Shown here piece by piece: positions 20,865 through 30,630 of a stretch of DNA of 64,000 nucleotides. Position numbers and translations under genes: made by a program. Each line of letters opens with the position of its first letter. Position 1 is the stretch's first letter. Source of the DNA: Branchinecta lynchi. Taxonomy: Eukaryota; Arthropoda; Branchiopoda; Anostraca; Branchinectidae. Below the pieces are notes generated by a model that was given only the letters and a program-made list of their open reading frames with translations, had not been told where the DNA came from and did not search any database. The stretch is from contig JAKZAP010000018.1 in assembly GCA_023053575.1 (NCBI GenBank), positions 15,714,202-15,778,201 on the forward strand. The letters run 5' to 3'.

Positions 20865-21048
20865 GCAATGCCCTATCCAGGGGGGGGGGGGGGGGGGGGG
20901 GGTTAGGGGGTTGACCCCCCCCCCCTCCCCCAAACATACAAAAATAACGATTTGTATAGTCTTTTGCCTCTGATCTATTGTCCGACCAGCAGGCAAACCC
21001 CCCCCCTCCCTCCCCCCCGAAATAAATTCCTGGATACGGGCCTGGTAG
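20865..21048 (-). repeat. Family F, G-tract type, copy (minus)
   Basis: On the minus strand: CCCGTATCCAGGAATTTATTTCG, a G tract, GTCGGACAATAGATCAGAG, then a second G tract and CCCTGGATAGGG. It is related to 22505-22677 and 63120-63290. Confidence 0.6.
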
Positions 21049-21472
21049 CAGGACAATTTCATTGCTCCTGGTCACCTCAGGTGGCTCAAATGACTAGTAA
21101 GCCCCCCCCTCCCAACGAACGTATTAACTGATTTAGTAAGAGCTCGCATAACTTCACGAGTCTCGAAGCGTCAGAAACTAGATTTTCAAAGTTGAGCAGT
21201 ACGGTGTGCGTCTCTTTTGATAGTTGACAGCCCCTCGCGTTCTCATGACGCAAGAACAGACCAACTAACTTCCTTGTCCTTCACCTTCAAATTCTCCGGG
21301 TAACGCACTGCTTGGCATATTTTGGTGTTTAGGGTAGTCGTAGCACTTAACGAATCATCCCATCCAAATAGTGACACCTAGTCGGTTTTTGACATTTGTA
21401 GAAAGGATAACGAATTAGAGAAAGGGTAAGGAAATTTTGTATCTATGTTTTGTCCCATTTTCCTTCCTTAAA
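21049..21472. other. Spacer without recognised gene
   Basis: Nothing recognisable apart from a C run near 21103. Confidence 0.35.
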
Positions 21473-21638
21473 GTGTGAACACACGATCAGGGTTGGGTCC
21501 TCTCCGGAGCACCCAGGAATTCCTGCCCGGGTTTTGGGCACCATCATCACTTCCATATGGAAAAGTTGAAATTTGTTCAACTTGATGATGGAAGTGCAGG
21601 AAATCCGGCCGGGAAATCCTGATCGTGTGTTCGCACTA
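21473..21638. mobile_element. Foldback MITE, family E, copy 2
   Basis: Ends GTGAACACACGATCAGG and CCTGATCGTGTGTTCGCAC. The arms contain GGAATTCCTGCCCGG and CCGGCCGGGAAATCC, as in the copy at 1979. Confidence 0.8.
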
Positions 21639-21704
21639 TTGATAGCGTAGGTTTCGACTGCGAGTGTAGTGAACCGAACGATCACTAGGATGTAATCTAG
21701 GAAG

Positions 21705-21990
21705 ATAAATATTTCTTCAGCCTAAGCTGACTGCGAATCATTTTGATAGTGCAAAACGGATACGTCAGCTGAATTTTATTTGAGGTATATTTCGGCCCTT
21801 CTTGGCAAGGGTCCTATTCAGGCTCAAAGCCGCTCAAGTTGGAAGAGCGAATCAATATGTTTTCCCACAGGTTCGTTCTTCCAACTTGGGCGGTTTTGAG
21901 CCTGAAGAGGACCCTAAGCAAGAAGAGACGAAATATAGCTAAAACAAAAATTCAACTGACGTATACGTTTTGCGCGATCAAATAATCTAG
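21705..21990. mobile_element. Foldback element, family G
   Basis: The left arm starts AAGCTGACTGCGAATCA, then GATAGTGCAAAACGGATACGTCAGC, TATTTCGGCCCTTCTTGGCAAGG and GGCTCAAAGCCGCTCAAG. The right arm is the near complement, ending GACGTATACGTTTTGCGCGATCAA. The loop is about 40 bases around 21845-21885. Confidence 0.8.
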
Positions 21991-22500
21991 TAAGGTTCTA
22001 GAATTCTCCATATCCCACCCAGTTCAGAGACAGCATGCGATTTAGTCCCTATTCGCCATCCAGTGATCATCACCATGATCAATCGTTGGTAGGTTTTCTG
22101 TTTAAATTTTAAATGAAAAGCCAACTTATTTGTGTCAGTTAACCTGAATACCATACATTGCATTATTTGGATTGTGTTGAAGGACTTTGTTTTGCTCAGA
22201 ATATCTACAGCCGTCCTCACAACGCAGAATTCTACTATGATGCGGAAAATTTGAATCTAAAAAAAAAACGCGGCTTTTCATCGGCCAGTGCATCAGCTTG
22301 CGGAAGGTAGCTCATTGTGTGAGACTTACTTTTCGTCAACCATTTAAATCAAGCATACAACACAGGTACAGGCGCAAAGAGGAACCACAAATCCGATAGA
22401 GAAATTCCACTATATGAAATCTGATTATTCGTGAAAAGCGGAGAAACGAAGTAAGGCACTTTCATCGGGTCTTCACGCCTCTTCAAGTGATGGGTAACTA
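21991..22500. other. Spacer without recognised gene
   Basis: No gene or repeat recognised. Confidence 0.35.
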
Positions 22501-22502
22501 GC

Positions 22503-22680
22503 AGGCCCGTATCCAGGAATTTATTTCGAGGGGTGGGGGGGGGGGTGGTTGCCTGCGGGTCAGACATAAAAGTACAAAAAACACATAAATCAGAGGGAAA
22601 AGCCTTTAAAAATGATTATTTTTGTATGTTTTGGGGGGGGGGCCAACCCCCTCCCCCTCCCACCTGGATACGGTCTTGCG
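22503..22680 (+). repeat. Family F, G-tract type, copy (plus)
   Basis: CCCGTATCCAGGAATTTATTTCG, a G tract, GGTCAGACATAAAAGTAC, AGAGGGAAAAGCC, TATGTTTTGGGGG, then CCAACCCCCTCCCC. Nearly the same order as 63125-63290. Confidence 0.7.
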
Positions 22681-24028
22681 GCTGCTCTTCATATAAAATA
22701 TTTTTTTTTTAAGTCTTTGTGAATATATCTTTTACTTTCGGTCCATTTATTTTTAATCACTTAAGTATTTTCGGTCTCACCTATGTAAGATTTCATGGTT
22801 GCCGAGGGGACAGTGGCCAACATTCACCGTTGCCACCCCCTAAATTTCCGCGAAATGACACCTCTGCTAAACAGAGCAAAAATTGACATATTATTTCGCT
22901 GCTGATTTGTGATCTCTCACGAATCAATAATTACTGTACTGACAGAAAACATACGAAAACGACACTTTTATAGTCGTTATCATTCTTTTTCACTTTCGCT
23001 ATTATATGACCAGTAAATTAGAAACTGTTAATTTGGTTTTCGTCAGCCTTCATTGCCTTTTAATACATGACAGATTGTTGATTTTCAGACCTTTTAAAAA
23101 CGTGTGATATTCTGTCAATAGCAGTGACACCTGACAAGTATAATCTATGTGAGCGCATCCGGCCGCAGTTTCTAGGCGGTGCTTAGCCAATGAGTTAGCA
23201 GACGTTTTATTTCGGCTATTGTAATCTATATTACTAGAGATTTTTATTGCGCGAATAAATAATTATTTATTCGTGCAAAAAGCCTGAGACCATTTTTCGC
23301 CTTCGCCAGTTCCTACAAGAATTAATACCCAAACTGGAAACTGACAGTTGCAAAAAATCTCGTCTGTTTTACCGCAATTTGCATTTTCACTAGGGCTTGA
23401 AGAGGGACCTTGACAAGAAGGGACGAAACAGAATGTCAACCGACTAATCAGTTTTGGCAAACATGATTCGCAGTCACCTTATGCTGAAGGGACACTTAAA
23501 CTCCGGGTCATAATTAAGGAAGGATTAATGAAAAACCGTTTTCAGGGAGGTGTCAAGGCTAGTTGAGAATCTACTTATCGCAGGCTTAAAATCTCTTCAT
23601 GATATCTAGGTCAGCCATTAACCTAGACCCTGCCAACGATTAAAACAGATTCCCCAGAGTATACATTGTACCATCAGGAATAGTTCAATAGTTCGATCCA
23701 GTTCATTATTTTGTTTTACAGTTTCAAGTAAGATCAAAGGTTTCGTTTGAATCCCAAAACGGGAACTATCTGGACAATCGGGCAAGGTAGGTTATAATTT
23801 TTCTCCGGAGTATCCCTAAATCCATATCGGTCATAAATTTCCGGTCTAGCCCGGATAAAACTCATAGGATAACCTGATTAAATATTACAACCGGATTATC
23901 ATGTACGAGTCAAAAACTCATAGGATAACCTGATTCAATATTACATGCTGTTAATACATTATGTTTATGTACTGTATTCTGTTGTTACAAAAAAGATGAC
24001 AAGCTTACATGGTACTTGGAGATTCCGC
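22681..24028. other. Spacer; right end of a family G foldback at 23385-23500
   Basis: Most of the stretch holds no recognised gene. At 23385-23500 the order GGCTTGAAGAGGGACC, AGAAGGGACGAAACAG, then CATGATTCGCAGTCACC matches the right arm of family G, with the left arm decayed. A 40-bp phrase (ACTCATAGGATAACCTGATT) occurs twice at 23850-23945. Confidence 0.5.
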
Positions 24029-25040
24029 TCAAGTGCCATATAGCGATCGTGATGTTTGACCCTCTGTCCCGGTTTTGCTAGTCTGGGCACTGCCACACAA
24101 GCTAGGACAACGAAAAATGTCAGGGACCTGACCAGATTTACTAGGAAATAGTCACTTCCCCGATCCGGCCATCGTGGAGGAGGGGAGGGATGCAGAATCC
24201 GGAAACTGTGGCATGCGTAACTTTGGAACGGGTGATGGGATGTGAATGAAACTTGACAAGTGTCAAGAAGAATGTCTCAGATATTCCAATTCAAATCTAG
24301 ACCGGATCCGATAACTGGTGGGGGGAGGTGGAGGGGGGCAGGGAAATCACGTGAAAGATCACAAGGGGTCGGGATGGGACTTGGTGGGGCGAACAAGCAT
24401 AAACCCTAAATACATTATTGACAAAACAGGGGCGGATCGTGTCACTGTGGGGGGAGTTGGAGGGGATTTACTGGAATTCTGGTGGTGGCGAGTTAGGGTA
24501 CTTTCAGTTGTGCTAGGACGATGAAAACTGACAGATGAGTCACGGACTGAACAGATTGTCTTAGAAATAGCTATTTCTCAGACCGATGATCGTGGTGGAG
24601 TTGGAAGGGGTTTCACGTAATTCCGATGATCGCGAATTAGAGTACTTCCACATGTGCCAGGACGATGAAACTTATGATAGACGTATCAGCAAGAATAAAT
24701 AAGGATGTTTTTTTTATTATTGGTATCAGGTGAACAGATTGACTTGACAATAGCCATTTCCCAGACCGATCATCGTGGGGGAGTGGAGGGATGTGAAATC
24801 CGGAATCTAGTGGGATCCATAACTTTCGAACGTGTAACCGGATATAAATGAAAATTCACAAGTGGCTAGAGCAGGTGTATCATATGTCCAACATCAGCTT
24901 CTGACCAGATCCGATAACGGTGGGGGGGGGGGGGCACCGGAAATCTCGGTAAACGCTCAGAATTAGGGGTCCGGATGGAACTTGGTGGGAAGAACAAGCA
25001 TAAGCCCTAGATAGATTGTTGACAGGAAAGGTTCGGATTG
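24029..25040 (+). repeat. Family A repeat copy
   Basis: It starts CAAGTGCCATATAGCGATCG, then a module series with GAACGGGTGATGGGATGTG, GGAACTTGGTGG and ACAAGCATAAACCCTA. A G run is at 24922-24933. It passes into a family B head at about 25045. Confidence 0.7.
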
Positions 25041-25044
25041 GGGC

Positions 25045-25415
25045 TCTTTTTGGGATCCCAAAACGTAAGTGGATACCTATGACATCGCAAAAGTTGTCTG
25101 TCTGTCTGTCTGTCTGTGAGCACGATAACTTTCGAAAGGAATGAGATATTTTGATGAAACTTGCTGGGAGGATCCTTTGTGGCAAGGAAAAGGTCGAGTT
25201 CGTAGATGGGCTCTGTAGCCCTACATTTAGGGGAGGGGGTTCAAATCAAAGGATAAACAAAATATTTTGAACCAGCTAATGAGATAGTCGATTACCCCTT
25301 GTAAGAAGAAATTCTGAGCACGAATTTGAAAACTATTTTCTTGCCGGGCAAGTAGTTCGCCCGGATTCCAGCCAAAACCGGAAAGTTTGTTAGAAGTAAA
25401 AACTTTATTTGAAGA
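25045..25415 (+). repeat. Family B repeat copy
   Basis: TTTTTGGGATCCCAAAACGTAAGTGG at the head, a (GTCT)n run at 25099-25118, GGGCTCTGTAGCCCTACATT, then CCGGATTCCAGCCAAAACCGG. Confidence 0.8.
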
Positions 25416-25660
25416 TTCCGAAGGTTAAATCCCGGTAGATCCTGAGACAAGTTCCGGTAGATTCCTTCTGAAAGACTTCACACAAATTCCTGTAGATTTC
25501 CTGAACCGAATTTCGTGCATTCCGAGGGGTAAATTCCAGTAGATTCCCTGAGACAAGTTCCGGTAGATTCCTTGTGAAAGATATAGCGTAGATTCCCTGA
25601 GCGAAATCCGGTAGGTTCTCTGAGCAATAATCCGGTAGATTCCCTAAAATCACCAAGTTC
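25415..25660 (+). repeat. Minisatellite of ATTCCGGTAGATTCCCTGAG type
   Basis: About seven degenerate units of roughly 30-38 bp sharing TTCC(G)GTAGATTCC and CTGAG(A)CAA. Open minus-strand frames across it (IYRNL/NLPEL-like repeats) are a consequence of the array. Confidence 0.75.
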
Positions 25661-26097
25661 AGGTAAATTAGACAAATTTGAACTGGCGCAGCTTCGCCGC
25701 ACCAGTCAAAATTACCGGAATTTTTTCCTACAGGCTACTGGGGTGGGGGTGCTGCAACTCCCCAACACCCCCCCCCCCCTCAGGACGCCCCTGGTTGCGT
25801 GTTACCATGTTAAAGTTGGACTTGTTAATGTTATCTTCTGGCCATCGAACCTGCTCTCTGCCATAAAGTGATGAAAGATTAATAGTTTCCATCATATGAA
25901 ATTAAATGAACCTGAACCTGAAAAAAAGCCATCAGTTCCTTGTAGGTTTTCTATTTTGGTGTGTAAATGCGGCTACTCGATAAAAATATCGATTTTTAAA
26001 TAGGAGGCGAAAATCTACGACCTTCATAATCACGCATGATAACCCGTTCGAATATGGGGCAGTGAACCTGGAGTCAATAAGTGTATACTGCTGATTT
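25661..26097. other. Spacer with C-tract fragment
   Basis: CACCCCCCCCCCCTCAGGACGCCCCTGG at about 25765 is a family F end. GAACCTGAACCTGA at 25907-25920 may be the tail of an unidentified retroelement. Confidence 0.35.
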
Positions 26098-26401
26098 CTC
26101 GATGAAAAAGTTAGCTCAAAATAGGACTACGAAGTAGTACGAAAAAGTAGCATGCAGTACTAACGATGCTACTACATGCTTCTACTTCAAGGCTACCGTG
26201 TTACTGCATACTACTATATGCTACTATTAGCAAGACCTGATGCTACTATGGCAAGACAGGATGCTACTGTATACTACTATATAAGACTGGACCAGTCTGA
26301 GGCACGTTAAATGATAGTATTCTTGGCTATTACATAGTATTACATGTAACTTTTCCGTACTACTACCATACTACTACGCAGGCTACACATTTTTCATCGG
26401 G
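26098..26401. mobile_element. TA MITE, copy 2 (inverted relative to copy 1)
   Basis: CTCGATGAAAAAG at the left and TTTTTCATCGGG at the right, with the same TAGTAG/CTACTA-rich interior as 13223-13526 read in reverse. The left terminus is slightly mutated. Confidence 0.75.
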
Positions 26402-26520
26402 TTGGCTTTATTCATAGAAAAGCCACTCATATTCAACAGCGATTTGGAAAAATAAAAGGGTAAAACTTTTTCACTAAACCATGTAGCACTAGTGAACTTA
26501 TGGCACCTGAAACACCTTAA

Positions 26521-26890
26521 AAGACAAGTCACACTTATGATAGTAATTCAGTCTACTTCAGTAGTCTTTCCCTTCATTCTTGTTCCCGAGATTCTTCATT
26601 TCAAAAGTGTCTTCATAAGTGTATCCTATCTCCTCTACTAACAACACACTGATTATCACCCTTGCCACGTTTGTTGTCTTTACGTGACGCATCATGCGCA
26701 CGATGATAGTTTCTGAGGAGCCTATTCGTCTTAGCAAAGATTGTCATCCAAGGCAAGGGACATGGAAAGAGGCTAAAAACAGCCGCAGCCGTGTTTAGTT
26801 TTCTATGAGCTTAACATAGCCATAAGTATAGGTGGTAGTCAACTATTCCAGAACAACTGAGCAGGAACACTATGTAGTGCGAGGTGTCCT
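26521..26890. mobile_element. TTAA MITE (piggyBac type), copy 1
   Basis: Flanked by TTAA (26517-26520 and 26891-26894). The ends AAGACAAGTCACAC and GTGCGAGGTGTCCT are imperfect inverted repeats. The interior phrase GGCTAAAAACAGCCGCAGCCG matches GGCTTAAAACAGCCAAAGCCG in the copy at 49384-49746. Confidence 0.65.
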
Positions 26891-26994
26891 TTAAGAGAAC
26901 AGAAATCCGTGCCACCTACATTCGAGTTACAACGGATCCTGAGAATTTTAAACATTAGCATGTGATAAGTTCATCCTTCCGAATGTTTTTAATA

Positions 26995-27367
26995 GTTGAG
27001 TTTTTGCAGATACCATGGTATCTGTTACCACGGTAACTGAATCAGCAATTAGTCGTTTTTCTAGTTACAATGGTATCTGGTACACGGATGCTCTGCAAAA
27101 ACGACTTTTGCCGAAATTGCACTTTTCGAAGTCATCCCAAAGGAAAAACTGATATCCAGTTCCATCACTAAGTGCTAAACATCTTTCTCACCAATTTGAC
27201 AAAATTTGATGAAAGTGAGATGACTTTTCAGATACCATGATCAGTTACCACGGTCGAGCCGTGGTATCTGAATGTCAGATACCATGATAACTTGCCAGAT
27301 ACCACGATAACTGCAAAACGGCTTTTCACTGCGAAAACGACTTTAGAGCGTGTTATCAGATACCATG
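26995..27367. repeat. Array of CAGATACCATGGTATCTG-type palindromes
   Basis: Several full or half copies of CAGATACCATG and the related TTACCACGGTAACT, linked to AAAACGACTTTTGC phrases. The series continues at 28467 after the LINE. Confidence 0.7.
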
Positions 27368-28466
27368 TGTGTTGTGTTGCCCCTACGGAACAATTGCTCC
27401 TGTCAACATTGGACGCAGCAATGAGAAAGATATGCGAATGGTTAAAAATAAACCACCTTGACTTGAATATAGGTAAGTCAAATTTTGTTATTTTTTCTCG
27501 ATCTCCAAATTTTTATCCTTGGATCACGGAAATAGTATCAGAGCGGGGAAGCATTAAACGTGCAAGGTTCGTGAAGTACCTAGGAATTAATGTTGATGAA
27601 ACCCTATCATTTAAAGACCATGTGAAGTCAGTTTCTAAAACATTGTCGCGTAACCTAGGTATCATGCGTAAATTAAAACACATTTTCCCCCCTTATGTTC
27701 TACGGTTGTTATATTTTTCCCTGATTCACCCTTATATTTTATATTGTTCGTCAATATGGCTTGGCACTTTCCCTTCGGTACTTCGTCCAATCCGTGTGAT
27801 TCAGAATAACGCTGTTAGAGTTTTTTGTGATGTTGGGAACCGGGAGTCCATGAGGTCAGTTTACAGAGAAATAAATGTAATGCCAGCAGCTGGATTACGT
27901 GATTTTTATACGTTGATTTTTATATATAAGTATTACAATGAGAGCCTTCCGGATTGTTTTGCAGGAATATTTTATGAGAGGTCAGATGTTCATCAACACA
28001 ATAATCGGATTCGAGGAAATATTGAGGTTCCTCGGCTAGTTACAAGTAGGTCTTCCTTCTCCATTATTTACAGAGCTTCCAAGCTGTGGAATAAACTAAG
28101 TAAAGGTATTAAGGAAATAGGTAATTTTAACCAGTTTAAGTCGGATCTACGTACGGAGTTGCTCAGCAGGTATACCTTCGAAACTGATTAAATAATTTTT
28201 TTCTTTCAGGTTTGTTTTATGTAAGATTTACATCATTTTCGTTTGTTGTGTTTTGTTGTTTGGGGGTCACGTAAGGTAATGTTTTTCGTTAATGTTTTTG
28301 TTTTGTTTTGGTTTCGGTACATGGTCTCATTCTCCATACTCTTTCTACTCTTTTTTTTTTTTTTGTATCTCTTACAAGTTAGCACAGCCTCGCAAGCCCC
28401 GCTTTTGTTGTGCTATTGAAAACAAAATGTTAATTTTCAATAAAACTGTTCTACTACTACTACTAC
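27368..28466 (+). mobile_element. 5'-truncated LINE with intact 3' part of ORF2
   Basis: An open frame from the insertion point to TAA at 28189-28191 encodes the part of ORF2 after the RT catalytic centre: ICEWLKINHLDLNIGKSNF, FVKYLGINVDETLSFKDHV, LRLLYFSLIHPYILYCSSIW, IQNNAVR, and a C-terminal SKLWNKLSKGIKE block. This is the arrangement of CR1/Jockey-like LINEs. The 3' UTR ends with AATAAA (28439-28444) and a CTA trinucleotide tail (28451-28466). The endonuclease and YADD palm are absent, so it cannot move by itself. The frame has no internal stop, which suggests a recent insertion. The target was the centre of a palindrome (CAGATACCATG before, ATGGTATCTG after), with ATG present on both sides. 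Confidence 0.9.
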
Positions 28467-30096
28467 ATGGTATCTGCAAAAACGCAACTAATATCGCTTC
28501 AACTCTTTGTTGTTACTCTTGATCGAAGTTAGTTGCCATGTAGAAGACGAATTTGCCTCTAGAAATCTTGGGTGGTAGAGATGGTGTTCCATAAGAAAGG
28601 GTAATTAGCAAACTTTGCATCGTATCTAGCAAAAGCAAAATTTTGGATTAGGACTAATACTGACTTTAGACGTCAAGCTGCAACCGTTGGTAAAGGTCTT
28701 CTTTGATTTTTATTTTCTAACCTGCTCTAACATTTGTTGCTATACGTGGCAAATGAATCTTTCTTGTTTGCCGTTTGACGGCGACCCCAAAAAGGGGGCG
28801 GAACTGAAGTATGAAGCTAACGATTAAGAAAAGGACGTGATTAGGTGGTTCAGGTTCATGATCGAGAAAACTTCGGAGAAAAAAATTAACATATATGTAT
28901 TTTTACCAATGTAGGACAAGTCTTGTCTTTTAGTCCTGGTTCGTACCAACCTGTCCGTTTACTTACTTTAACCGGGAGGTTCACTATTTTGCTGTATGTC
29001 TGCCACAGGTTATTTTTGTCTACAATCTTTGGAATTGTTTCTGAGAAATCTTCCATTCAAGCGGCAAAATTTTGGCACACAAATCCATGCGAATTGGAAA
29101 GTTTTAACATACGAAGCACCCATGTTTACGTTTGGAACGTGTCATTATAACTAATACAGTCATATAATGTCTGTTTTATAAGACATAAAATGTTGCAAAC
29201 AAACGCAGTAAAACTTCCTATAGTTCTATCTTCGTATTTGGCAGAAGAACACTTAAGTCTTACTCGTTCTGACACACGTACTGGTGTTCTTGCCTGGTTC
29301 CCGTCTGCGAATGAGTTGTGTTCAAGTAATGCTTGATCTTCCAAACTTCCGCATATCGGGAGTCTCCGCATATTCAAACCATCCCTTCTGGATCTTCATG
29401 ATAATGATGAAAGCTAAATTTGCATTCTTCGTTTGCCTCCCAATCATAACTGTCAATGACTCATCCTTTTTTTCCTACCCATTCATTTGCATATTAACTG
29501 TGCATTCTACCGTCATTCTACCGAAGAAATTTGTACAGAAAGCCTATTTAGGATTCTGTATAACTACCGAATCCCCGTAAATCGAAAAAATACCGAACAA
29601 TTTTAGTAAAATTTTGGGCATCCGGCACAAAATTTTACCGTATCTCAAAAAGGTGGGGGGGGGGGGCGACGCCCCTGCCTACCACAATATCAACCTATCA
29701 TAAAACGTTCACGGTACTCCATGGCAACCTTCAGGAATCTACCGAACCGACACAAATCTTGGAAAACTTTACCACCCATCAAATCTTTCAGAGACCCCCC
29801 TTAAAGAAACTCCTTTCCTAAAACTTCGCTCCTTAGATCCCCCAACTCACTAGAAGAACAAACCAGGTCTATCCCATGCTCAGCGCTATTTATTTAATTG
29901 TTTTTTGTTTATATTTTTTATTTATGTTAATATTTTTCTCTATTTATCTTGTTTGTTACTCCATCTTTTGGATGCCTCGCCCTCCTTATGTTTAGATGGG
30001 TCACATCTTGAAATTAAATGCACTTGCAAGCAAAAAGGATGTTGTATCCCAATGAGTAGCTTCCAGATGATGATGATGCTATTACCTGGTTAAAGT
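28467..30096. other. Spacer upstream of FAR
   Basis: The first 35 bases complete the palindromic repeat. No gene was recognised after that. A G tract and GCGACGCCCCTGCC at about 29655-29680 are a family F end. Confidence 0.4.
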
Positions 30097-30125
30097 GCGA
30101 ACACACGATGAGGATTTCCCGTGTT
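30097..30125 (+). repeat. Lone family E MITE end
   Basis: GTGCGAACACACGATGAGG matches one terminal repeat of the family E foldback; the other arm is missing. Confidence 0.55.
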
Positions 30126-30435
30126 CTAAACTATTACAGTTTTCCACTATTATTATCGTGTTTACTGCTTCTGAGACGCACCAATAACTTCTTCTCTCCA
30201 TGGCTGCGCGCCCAAGTCCTCGTCGAGTCGCTTTCTGGATTCTGGAACCTCAGGCAGGAGTTCTGTCAGGACGCTCAGGTGTTCGCTGGTGACAGTTTAT
30301 TCAGACAGGCTGTTCCACAACAGAGGAACAGCTCGGTTGCTGAAGAAGTGCTGGCAAATACGAGAGGTGCGAGACCTTCCGGACAGCTTCCATGAGTGCA
30401 ATATATAGACTGAAATGAACTGAGTTCTGTTACAG
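30126..30435 (+). promoter_or_regulatory. Immediate 5' flank of FAR, possibly with a 5' UTR splice acceptor
   Basis: The start codon is directly preceded by TTCTGTTACAG, which looks like a 3' splice site, so a non-coding first exon may lie further upstream. A TATATA at 30402-30407 is too close to the ATG to give a normal leader if used. No other promoter element is convincing. Confidence 0.35.
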
Positions 30436-30630
30436 ATGGCGGACTCCGAAGTGTCCGATTTCTACAGAGATCGGAGTTTATTCATCACAGGTGCTACTGG
30501 ATTTCTCGGTAAAATTATGCTGGAAAAGCTGCTCAGAAGTTGCCCAGGAATCAAGGAGATTTACTGCCTTGTCAGAACAAAGGCTGGTCAAGATGCGAAG
30601 CTGCGTGTTCAAGAGCTACTAAACTGTAGG
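30436..30630 (+). CDS. FAR exon 1 (start codon, Rossmann motif)
   Basis: 65 codons in phase 0, beginning MADSEVSDFYRDRS, with TGATGFLGK. The donor AGG|GTGAGT at 30631 opens intron 1 (5398 bases). Without splicing the frame meets a stop within eight codons. Confidence 0.95.

Noticed and set aside
30402..30407. TATATA as FAR TATA box
   Set aside because: Only about 30 bases from the ATG, leaving no leader, and the base before the ATG looks like a splice acceptor.
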